From NCBI GenBank assembly GCA_037176845.1, contig JAYKXP010000059.1, positions 62,001 through 126,000 of the forward strand: a stretch of 64,000 nt of DNA, in the 5' to 3' direction. Made by a program: the position numbers and the translations under genes. The notes beneath the pieces are model-generated. The model ran no database searches, had not been told where the DNA came from, and saw nothing but the letters and a program-made list of their open reading frames with translations. Positions 34,174 to 44,538 of the stretch are shown here, piece after piece. Origin of the DNA: Paramarasmius palmivorus (taxonomy: Eukaryota; Basidiomycota; Agaricomycetes; Agaricales; Marasmiaceae). Each line of letters opens with the position of its first letter. The first letter of the stretch is position 1.

Positions 34174-34693
34174 AAAGCATCAGTTGCTTTTTATTCCCAC
34201 TATGATCACATACTAGATTTCTATGAGAACTTTGTTAGAATCCTCTGTAGATCTCGGAATTGTAGCCTTTTAATTCATCTTCACCCAAAGAGCTTATCAG
34301 CGTGATATTTATATCTCGTGAAAATGCCTGGCTCAGTGTATGGACCTCTAGACGTACATAGTAGCTATAGAATGATCTTGACTTAAAAGATGAGAGCTTT
34401 GATTGCCATGGCCAACTATTGAGATTGTCGAGAAGCAGAGAACCATCCGCCAAATTTGGGTTGCCACAGGCGTCAGCCAAGGCAAGCGTCTCTTTCCCAT
34501 CTCCTGTCGTCATCTTCCACAACATACCCCCCCGCAGCGCAAATCTGTCACACAGCCTTGCTGGGATCGAATCTAGTGAAATTGGGCCTAATTTCTCTTG
34601 TTCAAGGGCCATTTAGGGCCAGATAAAAGACAATTGCAAATATGGCCGGAGGTCAGTCCAAGCTGGTCTATATCTTGCGTGTTTTATATTGGC
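34174..34693. other. Intergenic, tandem plus-strand genes
   Basis: 520 bases. A minus-strand open frame of 125 codons at 34235..34612 exists but shows no domain or signal and its start would lie in the promoter of the next gene, so it is not called. Confidence 0.4.
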
Positions 34694-37600
34694 ATGTCCC
34701 GTTTTGTAGCGAGCTCTATTGCTTTTCCATCGTCCGACACTGCGTTTTCACAACCACCACCATCGCCGCTCAAACCTGTACCAAGACCCCCGCATCTTCC
34801 TTTCCGACGAATATCTCTTCCGACTCCACCGTCTTTGATTCATAGGGAGTCGGTAGTATCCGTGGCATCGTTCGATTCGTTACCGGAAGAAGGTGGCAGT
34901 TCGCCTTCTTCTGTATCTTCCATGAATCCCAATCAAAATCAATCGCAAATGAGCAAGAATGCAGCTCCGACGAGTAGTTTGGTAGGAGGAATTCATCAGC
35001 CGAAAAGAACCAAAAGGCAGTCACTGGTGAACAGGAGGAGCCAGCCTATGGCTATTGGAGGGCGGGTAGTTGACGAAGCAATGGAGGCCAAGCGGAGGAA
35101 GGTCATTAACGAGTTCTACGCTACAGAGCGGGCGTATGTCGATGGTCTGGAACTGATATACTCGGTGAGTCGCACAAACTTCGCCCAGAGCAGCTACATT
35201 GCTCACAAACAAATGCAGCATTTCCTAACACCTATAATTGCTTCTCTGGATAGCCCAACACCACTTCTCGACCGTTCAGTAATGACGGCAGTCTTCAGTA
35301 ACTTTATCGACATTTGGAACCTTCACCGTTCCTTTTTCTCGTCCCTTAATTCGTTATTACTCCGACATAACCATGTCCCAGAAGCTATGGAACATACGTC
35401 CGAAAACCCGGTACCAATCACGTCTTCAGTCGCTTTAACGACATCCATACCCCTCTCTCCTCTACTTTTATCGCATTTCCCGTACCTTTCTCTTTATACC
35501 CCATTCATTACGTCGTTCCCAACGACACTAGCAACGTTAACAACCCTCATCACACCCCCTTCGTCATACGCATCGTCATCGGCCTCTGGAAAGTCAGGCG
35601 TTGAATTCAACCCCCAATTCGCCGCATTTGTTAAACAACAGGAATATGACCCTCGATGCGGCAAGCTCAAGCTACGGGACTGGCTCTTAACCATTGTTCA
35701 GAGATGTCCGAGGTATTTATTACTCCTCAAAGACCTCATCTCGTGCACGAGCCCGGATGATCCGGAACGGGTGCAATTGGAGAATGTAAGGACGTTAGTG
35801 GCCAAGAGTGAGTTGCATCAGGGTCTGAAAGTCGAATGTGTCTAATTAGCCTCTCTAGTAACCACTTCCCTCAATACTTCACTCCAAATGCACGCACAAA
35901 CATTATCATTGCTTGCCCTTCAACGAGCCACTCCCAATCTACCGTTCCAGCTCATTACACCTGGTAGGACGTTGCTTAGGAGAGGACCTCTGATTCAGGT
36001 ATGCGTTCGTTACTGCAAACACATCGCAGCTCGTACTCACAGCTACCAATAGGTCGAGCGTTCTGAAGTACCCCACGAACGTGAATTCCTCCTCTTCTCA
36101 GATTGCCTCGTTTGGCTCGTCCGCGAGGAAGACGAACGAGCCGAAAAAGGCGAGAAAGTCTGGGGGGCCATCGGTGGTATCGCGGGTAACCTAGGTCTCT
36201 GGGGCGGAGAGAAATGGAGTTCAAGAAACAACAGCAGGACCAGTTTCACCGCGGAAGATTCCACAAAAGCCGCCCCGACAACTTCGACGACACCAAACAC
36301 TCCACAGGGAAACCGTACAGCACAGTTACGAAGACCTAGTATGGTGCGGTCGAGGAGTAAAAGTGAGGCAGAGTTGACGATATTGCAGGCTAGAGTGGCA
36401 AGTGCGAAAGTAGCCGCTGCTGTCGAGGCGGAGGTCAAGGCTCAGGTTGGTGCGGAATCGGCAGTGGACGAGGAAGACGACGAAGAGGATGATGATGTGA
36501 GACCGCAGCTAAAGGGGAAGTCGAACAGTGCGCCGGCGCCTGAAGAATTAAAAAATCCTTTATTAGCTTCTCAAGCACAGAAGAGGAGATCATTTGGGGG
36601 TGCTACGTCCGTTTTTGTTGGGGGCGAGAGGCCGAGGGTGTGTATTATTTTGTTCTTTTCTTCCTTCTGAGCTTACCCCTGTTGGATAGACGAAATCAAT
36701 CATTCCGCGCCTAAATAAGATCAAACGTCACGCCTCTTCTGTCGACGACGGGCTTGCTGGGAGAGAGAAATGGGTGTTCAAAGGGCGTGCAGAGTTGGTT
36801 GATTTAGAAGTGGTTGTACCTGTCAAGGTTAGACGGGGCAGTAGACCGAGTAGTGCGAACTTGGGTGACGGTGGTGAGATACCTAGTTTTGGCGAAGATG
36901 ACGATGGTGATGACGAGAGCGAGAGAAGATGGGAGGTACTGAGTCCCCAAGGGAGTTTTGTGTTGTATGCAGGCAAGTGTTTGTTTGGCTCCTCATCATA
37001 CTCGAGAGACTGACCTGTGGGTAGATACTGAACTCGATAGGGACGAGTGGACTTCTCAGATTCGGCAAGCGAAAGCTCAGCTGCTGGTGTCATTGAATGT
37101 GACGCATCCCAATTCCACGCTCACCTCCTCCTCGTCTACGCATCATCTTCGAAAGACCCTGCAGGCTTTGCCGTTCTTGCCTGATGACGAAAGGTTAGGC
37201 GCAGTCGATGAGCTCAGCGAGATGCCTAGCAAAAACAGCAAAGAGAGGAAGAAGGCAAAGAAGAAGAGAGGTGAAAAGAGAGGCAGAGTAGAGCACTGGG
37301 TCCCAGCCATCTGGATCCCAGACGAGAAAGCCGAAGGGTGTATGAGGTGTGGACGATCTTTTGGATGGAGGAGGAGAAGACATCATTGTAGGTTGTGTGG
37401 AAGATGTGTATGTGCGTCTTGCTCCGAAAGAGTGAGTCTATAATAAGTTATAGTGCCAGCTTCGTCATACTGACTGTTTTACAGACATTCTTTATCTCAG
37501 ACCCGAATACCCCTGCAACAGATGCGAACAACAACAAGCCTGCGCGAGCGTGTAATGCCTGTTACGAGACAGTGTTTCCACTGCTGGATCCATTATCAGA

Positions 37601-38738
37601 CAGCGAAGAAGACCATGAATCCAATGCACTTGAAGCAAGTGCGACCACAAACGGTCTAGTCGCGAACTTCCCTTCTTGGCTATCGATGCCCTCATTACCA
37701 CTCGCCTCGATGGCCCCTCAGCCAGCACCTCCGGCAGTCGAAGGTGAACAAAGGAGATCTCAAGCAAGAGACAGCGGTTACGAAGAACATCTCACCGAAT
37801 CCCCGACACAACAGAAAGTGTATGATCTTGACTCGGACGACGATCAGCCCACTCGTTTGATGCAAAAGAGGGTCAAAGCAGCACCTTCAGCCTCTAATAG
37901 ACCCCGAAGTTATCACCAAATTCTAGAAGACTTTGCTGCTGATCAGCGAAAGTTGGAGGAGCTAGCAGAAGAGGATGATGCCACGACCAATACTGCGACG
38001 ACCACGGCGACATCAAGTTCGATGATGGACTCATCTGGTGGTTTTCTTGCTGTGAACGAGCGGGCGACGAAGGGATTGAAGAGGGAGGTGTCGTTCGCGC
38101 CATCATTAGCACCATCCGTGGCCTCTTCCAAGAGACATACGGTAGTTCACCTTGACAGTGCAGCCGGTGCTACAACAGCGATGCTACTTGGCGATGGAAA
38201 AAGGAAGGAAGATACGGCGAGGAGGAACAAGAGGTTCTCAATGCCTGCTGTTGCGCTGCAGACCACGAGCGTCACTACAAGAACCCAAACAGGTGTTCCG
38301 AATAGCGAATTGTACGATGCACCAGTCTCGGATTCGACCGAGGTGGTTGTAGGTACGAGTGCGAATGCGATGATTGGTGTACCGAGTGGACCCGGGGCCT
38401 CTACTTTGGTAGGTTCAGGAACCAGCACGTCGGGGTCGGGAACGACAGATGGTAGTGGGCTTCCTACGAGGATGAGGCACAAGAGCTCGGCATCGCTCAT
38501 GTTTAGCAACAAGAACCATCATCTACATTTCATTGGAGGTGATTCGATGGGGACCAAGCTCAAAAGTCATCTGCACCTGAAGAAGGAGAAGAGCGGTGTG
38601 AAGATTGATGAAGAGAGAGAACGTGATGGAGGTGAATTATCACCATCTGCTTCAAAATCGAAGCATGAGTTGGGGAAGGGGATGGCTGCGGGGAAGTTGA
38701 GCGAGCTGTTGACAAGGAAGAGATCAAAGTTAGGTTGA
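34694..38738 (+). CDS. RhoGEF (DH) - PH - FYVE protein, FGD-like
   Basis: Exons 34694..35164, 35219..35807, 35850..35998, 36053..36637, 36690..36972, 37025..37431 and 37485..38738; 1245 aa. A Ser/Pro-rich N-terminus precedes a Dbl-homology domain (about residues 133-400: KVINEFYATERAYVDGLELIY, LLRHNHVPEA, LRDWLLTIVQRCPRYLLLLKDLI). The PH domain begins at TPGRTLLRRGPLIQ and EFLLFSDCLVWL (about 385-430), is interrupted by ~190 residues of charged low-complexity sequence, and resumes at KWVFKGRAELVDL (625) to ELDRDEWTSQIRQAK. A FYVE finger follows from WIPDEKAEGCMRCG (residue 789), with the phosphoinositide-binding basic patch WRRRRHHCRLCGRCVC and later ACNAC. It probably activates Cdc42/Rho GTPases at PI3P membranes. 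The fifth intron (36973..37024) is GC-AG. The C-terminal 400 residues are Ser/Thr-rich and probably disordered. Confidence 0.92.
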
Positions 38739-39621
38739 CGAATGTCGTATGAACGGACAGCATACGTGACAGAAACTTTTGACAGACTCTTGAATGATGC
38801 ACGCCGACACTTTTAACATACCAACTGTATACCTTATTTAGACCCTATCGTATTTATCATGACCATAGATAATGTGTACAACATATCTTCCCTGCTCTTC
38901 CTCCCTGTAGCTGTACTTACTTGTTAGAAATCTAAGCGCCCGCTGTAGAATGTCACGGTTGATACTTGGTTGATACAGTATGTTCCCGCGGTTTGTTGTT
39001 ATCCTTCGCTCACCCATGTTCTTCCACCAGTGAAGCTTACCTGCAGTTGCAGGAAATTGTTATTCTTTCCACTATTCGGGCGTCAAATGGGGTAACTTTA
39101 ATCGACGTTGTTACCAGTGGAGCCCTGTTCATATCGTACCATTAACCGGTGACATACGGTAGGGGAAGCGATACGCCTTTACTTGATGGTCGTTTCTCGA
39201 ATCTCCACAAGCTGTGAGCACTATTATTACTACGGATGATATTTCAACTCAAGGACTACGCAGTAACCGCGATGGAAGGAGGACCGACGCTCCAGATCGA
39301 GCTCAAATCCACGCATGCATGGTATCTACCTGCTTGGTCAGGTTCCATGCATAGAACCCTCTCAGGCTGTCCTAACCTCTGGGAGTGTACCAAAGTGGTA
39401 TATATCGTTATTGCAAAACCTCTTTGGATTCATGAACCTTCTTCGACTGAGCTTTTTATGGAACCGAATGGAGCCCGGAGCATCGGATTCGTGGTATCGC
39501 GAGAATTTCCGTGGGAACAGCAGTCAGAGCCTATTGCGATCAGTGTCGCAATGTGTCATTGGCACTGTGAATGAACCCCTCGAAATTTCTCCCTTTCTTC
39601 CTGACCACCACGTAGTCCTCC
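38739..39621. other. Intergenic, tandem plus-strand genes
   Basis: 880 bases with the 3' end of the RhoGEF gene and the promoter of the fucosyltransferase-like gene. Plus-strand open frames at 39236-39574 and 39315-39743 overlap each other and the next start, and have no motifs. A 5' untranslated exon here is possible. Confidence 0.4.
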
Positions 39622-41560
39622 ATGGTCCTCAAATTCGTACAGCCCGGGAGATCTTTGTATTTGCCAACTCTGCCGACAAAATCGCCCTTGGCGGACAGAT
39701 TTCGTTCATTCCAATGCTGCGGTCACAATATTTTAACAAGTAAACGGTATTCAAGGATCCTGCTGGCTAGCGCTCTCTGTTTCACCATATTAGTGGTTCT
39801 ATGGCAATTCGACTCGATAACTGGAGCAGAAGAGTTTGGTTCGGCAGAGTATAGTGTTCTACCCGCTCAGGATCCTAGGGAAGATGGTTTACCGCCGTTG
39901 TATGAACAATATCATGAATACGAGAGACATCTTCCTCAGCATGATTTATCCTTACCAGCCCCCGAAGGAAGGTCGGCTCGATTCATTTACAATGCAAACC
40001 ATGCTTATGGTTCGTGGTTCACCATTGTCGGTCACATTTAGTTTCATTGAGCATTTTGCAAATAGGTTGTGGTTGGGGAAACGCGTTACAGGAAATGGTT
40101 ATGAATGCACATCTTGCCTATGCCACCAAAAGAGCGTACGTCGTTATTCGAATTTCTGAAGGCGTAACAGCTTAGTTTGCCCTCTAGTTTTGTGTTCTAC
40201 AACTATACTTGGGATCGCCACGAGGATCCTTACTCAGACTTTAATGGAAAAGTCATTCCTTCTCGTGTTCCAATATCAACGATGTTGTCGGGTGCGTCTG
40301 TGTAAACTCCTCGAGCTTAATTCTAGCTCATCTGTAGTGTTCCCCAGGTCCAATAGTGGGAGGATCATTTCCTCCAGAGTTGGCACCCTACGTTCCCAGA
40401 GCGGTATCTAGTGAATATTTCCATGAAGTCTGCCCAGAACGGACGGTCATTCGCACGGAAGACATCAAGTCCTCACTCACAACAGGAGACGGCGCGACAA
40501 TTCTGCAGACATGGATCGACAAAATCAACTCGATAGAGGACAGATGCATAGAGATATACTATGATTCTGCTCAGATATTCGATTTCTGGTGAGTTGAGAT
40601 AAGTGGTTCGTCCGGTCATTCTCAAAGTTGACGACTCCCTGTGCAGGTTGTTCGGCTCAACTGACACTCATTCACTCTGGCCAATCGTATCTCAGTCGCC
40701 TATCCTTACCCAGTTCAACTTTTCGCCACTCATTCTCTCAGCATACCGTGCCAACCGTCACCACTTCATCACCATAGAAGACCCGACCCTGATATCCTAC
40801 TTGCCTAGCATTGGGGAATACCTACCTGTTCCCGCACAGCCCGATCTACCACAGATCTCGGGCTCCGCACCACCCCTCTCAACACCTATCCCCGGCCTGA
40901 TGGTGCTTCATCTCCGAAGAGGTGACTTCGAGGGCCACTGTCACCATCTCGCTCGATACTCATCCAGGTATAACGGATACAATTCTTTCCCTCACTTCCC
41001 CGACCATTTCGATCCCTCCGTTCTTGGGATGAGCGGTCAGGACTGGGATGAAGATAAAGCCTACAACAACCTCTACAAGGAACACTGCTATCCGGATATC
41101 AACCAAATCGTCAAACGCGTCGGCGAGATTAGGCAGTCTGTCGAGGAATCACGGAAGCCCGAACAGAGTACAGATGATTCATGGTTTAGTCATTTGTTCG
41201 CTTGGTTTAGAGGTTCCGACGAACGACAACACCGATTGCAACGGATATACGTCATGACAAACGGCAGAAATGAATGGTTGGACGAGTTGAAGGCGGCATT
41301 GGCTGAAGATGGTTGGGATATGAATGGTATAGCCACGAGCAGAGATTTGGCGTTGACGTGGGAGCAGAAATACGTCTCTCAGGTGCTGGATATGTACGTA
41401 GCTGCAAGAGCAGAGGTGTTTGTTGGAAATGGAGTAAGTCATTTTTGCTTCTTTGCTTCGTCTTCGTTACTTAACTGTATAGTTCTCGAGCCTCTCGTCG
41501 AACATTGTCATGCTGAGGATGGCAAATAATGTGGACCCGCAGAAGACGAGGTTTTGGTGA
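39622..41560 (+). CDS. GDP-fucose protein O-fucosyltransferase-like, type II membrane protein
   Basis: Exons 39622..40009, 40066..40135, 40188..40291, 40348..40588, 40647..41433 and 41483..41560; 555 aa. A short cytosolic tail and one membrane anchor (ILLASALCFTILVVLW, residues ~45-62) are followed by a luminal domain. It has ANHAYGCGWGNALQEMVMN at the donor-binding start (the G-C-x-G-N-x-x-x), then VFYNYTWDRHEDPY, the key VLHLRRGDFEGHC (the HxRRGDF arginine motif of the O-fucosyltransferase superfamily), and a C-terminal EVFVGNGFSSLSSNIVMLRM with the expected N-G-x-S-S-x-x-S-N. It would transfer a sugar from GDP-fucose in the secretory pathway. Acceptors are unknown in basidiomycetes, where this family is common. 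The start is the first ATG ahead of the anchor; a more 5' exon cannot be excluded. Confidence 0.87.
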
Positions 41561-41806
41561 TTTGCATTAACGGTTTACATTGGGTCAGAGTCCGGATGAC
41601 GCAAAAAGACACGGAGTGGCCATCGGGACTCTAATGGACATGCATACATAGATGATAGAAGTGTATCGTATAGGGATATAATGCTGGGATGTACATTATG
41701 GTCGACAATAAATTTGGATGGTTCCGTACTACATAGAGGGCGCTTGATGAGCGCTAGCCGCGAAAATTTCAGGCTTTTTGTCTTTCCTTTACCACCACCA
41801 ACTAAA

Positions 41807-41836
41807 ATGCTCGAATGTCAGCTCAGCTTCTTCTAA
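41807..41836 (+). promoter_or_regulatory. Upstream ORF overlapping the QRI7 start codon
   Basis: ATG at 41807 opens a 9-codon reading frame that ends TAA at 41834-41836, overlapping the main start at 41815 in another frame. Its context has A at -3 (AAAATG), better than the main start (C at -3), so ribosomes scanning from a 5' end upstream of 41807 would tend to use it and lower Qri7 synthesis. Confidence 0.5.
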
Positions 41837-43324
41837 GATCTGCACGCCCCGCGCTTGGAAGATCATGTTATCATCCTACGTTTCAATCCGGCCTTCGGAG
41901 GTTTACAGTCCTGGCTGTAGAGTCCTCTGCTGACGACACTTGTGCCGCCATTGTCGACTCAAACAGGCGGATCCTTTCGAACGTTGTCATCAAGAATTTT
42001 GACGAGTAAGTAATCTTTGTTCAGAGGTTTCGATGATACTGAAGCTGGATACCTTACAGGCTCGAACAATGGGGAGGAATTCATCCAGCTGTCGCAGTTC
42101 TTGCTCATCAGAGGAACATGGTTCGTGGCTACGCATTCCTTCTTAACCTATTACAAATTTAGTATAGCCGACTGCGATCAAGCGTGTTCTTGAAGAGGCA
42201 AAAATGAAGGTGAATGACGTAGATGGAATTGCGTTTACAAGGGGTCCTGGTGCGTGTAAACGTCTGGCTCAGGTTGGGATTGTGTACTGAATTTTCTGTA
42301 GGCATTCCAGGATGTCTTGGTGTAGGAACCAATTCCGCAAAGGCATTAGCAGCTGCCCTTGGTAAACCGTTGGTCGGGGTCCATCATATGGTGCGCAGAA
42401 CCTTGAAGCTCGATTCGCGATTCGACCTGAAACGACTTCACGTTAGCAAGCCCATGCCTTGACTGCCCTCTTGACCTCTACCCCAGAAGAAACGCCGACT
42501 TTCCCTTTCCTCACACTCCTGGTCTCAGGTGGACATACCCTTATTCTGCTCGCGAGAAGTCGTACATCTTTCCAAATCCTAGCCACGACGCCTGACGAAA
42601 GCATCGGCCGAACAATTGACAAAGTATCTCGCATGCTAGAGCTCAAGTGGGACGGAATCGGTCCTGGAGCTGCTCTTGAGCGATACTGTGTTTCTAGTGA
42701 AGAAAGCGTTCTCCCTGCGGACTTTCGTCCCTTTAACCGCCCGCTACACGGGAAACTGGCGTTTTCATACTCTTCGATGCATTCACATGTCGAAAGGTTC
42801 TTTCATGCACGGGGTGGTGCTGATAACGTCTCGGAGAATGAGAGGCTAGCGATCGCGCGAGAGTTCCAGGAGGCAGCCTTTAGGCAGTTAACTGACAAGC
42901 TAAAACTGGCGTTCGATTGGTGCGAGAGGAAGAATGTAAGGGTGAAGCATTTGGTAGTAAGCGGCGGGGTTGCAAGTAATATCCTACTGAGGCAAAGGTG
43001 CGTAGTTTTAGTATCTTGCAATCATGATAGGGACCTGACGGTGCTCAGACTCAGAGAATGTCTCGAGCAAGTTGATTCAAAGGAGCCAATAGTCTCCGTG
43101 TTCCCTCCACCTTCTCTTTGTACAGGTACGCTCCCTTTATCCAGTCTGGCTATACCACGTTTTGTTGACCCTTGACCTCAGACAACGCTGTGATGATAGC
43201 CTGGGCATCCATGGACCGTTTCCTTGCGGGAGATTATGATGACCTTGCCATTGCTCCTCGTTCAAAATGGAGTCTCGAAGAGATATCTTCCATAGAAGAT
43301 ACAACCTCTGCTGTACGTTCGTAA
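41815..43324 (+). CDS. QRI7: Mitochondrial tRNA N6-threonylcarbamoyladenosine synthase (TsaD/Qri7)
   Basis: Exons 41815..42005, 42060..42120, 42168..42249, 42302..42390, 42447..42997, 43049..43125 and 43182..43324; 397 aa. Qri7 makes the t6A37 modification on ANN-decoding mitochondrial tRNAs. The basic, acid-free N-terminus (MSAQLLLRSARPALGRSCY) looks like a mitochondrial presequence. Then come VLAVESSADDTCAAIVD, GIHPAVAVLAHQRNM, GIAFTRGPGIPGCLGVG and the metal-binding H140-x3-H144 in VGVHHMQAHALT. FLTLLVSGGHT, GRTIDKVSRMLEL, VVSGGVASN and CTDNAVMIAWASM complete the ASKHA fold. All motifs and the length agree with yeast and human mitochondrial members rather than with cytosolic Kae1. Confidence 0.96.
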
Positions 43325-43842
43325 CATAGCTTGACTCGCATGTACATATTTTTTTTTCCCCAATTCAATTCAGGGACAAGTATACGTAAAGTCAACGTTC
43401 CGGCGCTTATTTATTGCGCACGGACCACCTCGGTTTTGCATAAGAATCATCGGAGTTTCAATATATTTTTTCTTCACAGTCTACTCGTTCAGCACACTCT
43501 TCCTTCAGGCTTCCCAATTTCTCAACGGAGCCTGTCGTCGCAGAAACGAGAAGAAGGATTTACTGGAGCTGGGCATGCCGTCTATCGATTATTTTCTTCA
43601 CTGATCAGGTGGCTAATCAGCTTTAGGCACAGATTTTCTTGTACACTATTTTTTGCAGTAGCAATTGAAACATAGTTCACTTCACATGGCCTTCTCTACA
43701 TTTTGTTTTTGCACCTTTAGTTTGTTGCGTGGCATGCTGGTCGACGCAAGTGATGACCAATAGATGACGAAAGCTGGGAGTGCGTCGTGAATATAGTATG
43801 TGAACTTTCGTACTGAGCACATTCTAGTTCACAGAATCCAAT
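43325..43842. other. Intergenic, tandem plus-strand genes
   Basis: 518 bases, T-rich (TTTTTTTTCCCC at 43351). One 114-codon plus-strand open frame begins with ATG at 43339 but carries no motif and contains no splice pattern. I see no gene. Confidence 0.4.
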
Positions 43843-44374
43843 ATGCCTACTTACACCGGCTCTTGCTACTGCGGTGGAATACAGTACAAAATCACCCTCG
43901 AAAGTCCCGACAAAGCTAGAACGAGTATCTGTCACTGTAACAACTGCAAGGTCTGCTTGATATTCGTTCGTCTTCGCCGCACACCCTTACTAGTTTCTTT
44001 ACAGAAATTCTTCGGAAATCCATTCGGCACCACCACGAAGGTTCCCAAAGCTGCTCTTGAAGTTACCTCGGGAACAACGAAAGAACACATTTCGATTAAC
44101 GGCTCAACACAGCTCCACCGCGAGTTCTGCGGAACCTGTGGGAGTGGTATTCTCGAGTATGGCCAGGAAGCAGCACCGGAATGGAGATACGTCATGTACG
44201 GAACATTGGACGACCGAGGTCAGGAAGAACTTGCACCACAAGGCGAGTTCTTTGGGAAGTATCGGAACCCATGGATGCCTGAGATTCCAGGTATGTGTTT
44301 TAATACGCTTACATCTTTTATCAAGCTCACAACGACTCCCAGGACTATTCCACAAGGAAGAGATCAAGGATTGA
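43843..44374 (+). CDS. GFA / CENP-V-like glutathione-dependent aldehyde-activating domain protein
   Basis: Exons 43843..43950, 44005..44290 and 44343..44374; 141 aa, the usual length of a single GFA domain. The zinc-binding cysteines are in MPTYTGSCYCGGIQYKI (CxC), TSICHCNNCK (CxxC) and FCGTCGSGILEY (CxxC), with KFFGNPFGTT between. Members bind zinc and glutathione and some act on S-hydroxymethyl-glutathione or other thiol adducts; most fungal members are uncharacterised, so a general aldehyde or xenobiotic role is all that can be said. The last exon is only 32 nt (GLFHKEEIKD) and is required for the frame to close. Confidence 0.92.
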
Positions 44375-44538
44375 CCCACGAGAAGCGAATATTGTTATCT
44401 AGTTTGTCACATTACGAACGCGTTGATAACCAATCACAACTAGTACCTCTCCTTTCTTCCGCCCTTGTCCTAGTCAGTTCATTACAATCAAGTGTCACTA
44501 CTACCGACCTCTTCTACTCCTAAGTCCGTGATAGCACG

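Noticed and set aside
36043..36438. 131-codon minus-strand open frame (and similar ones at 37894, 38147)
   Set aside because: Antisense shadows of the RhoGEF-FYVE gene, whose sense-strand domains are unambiguous.
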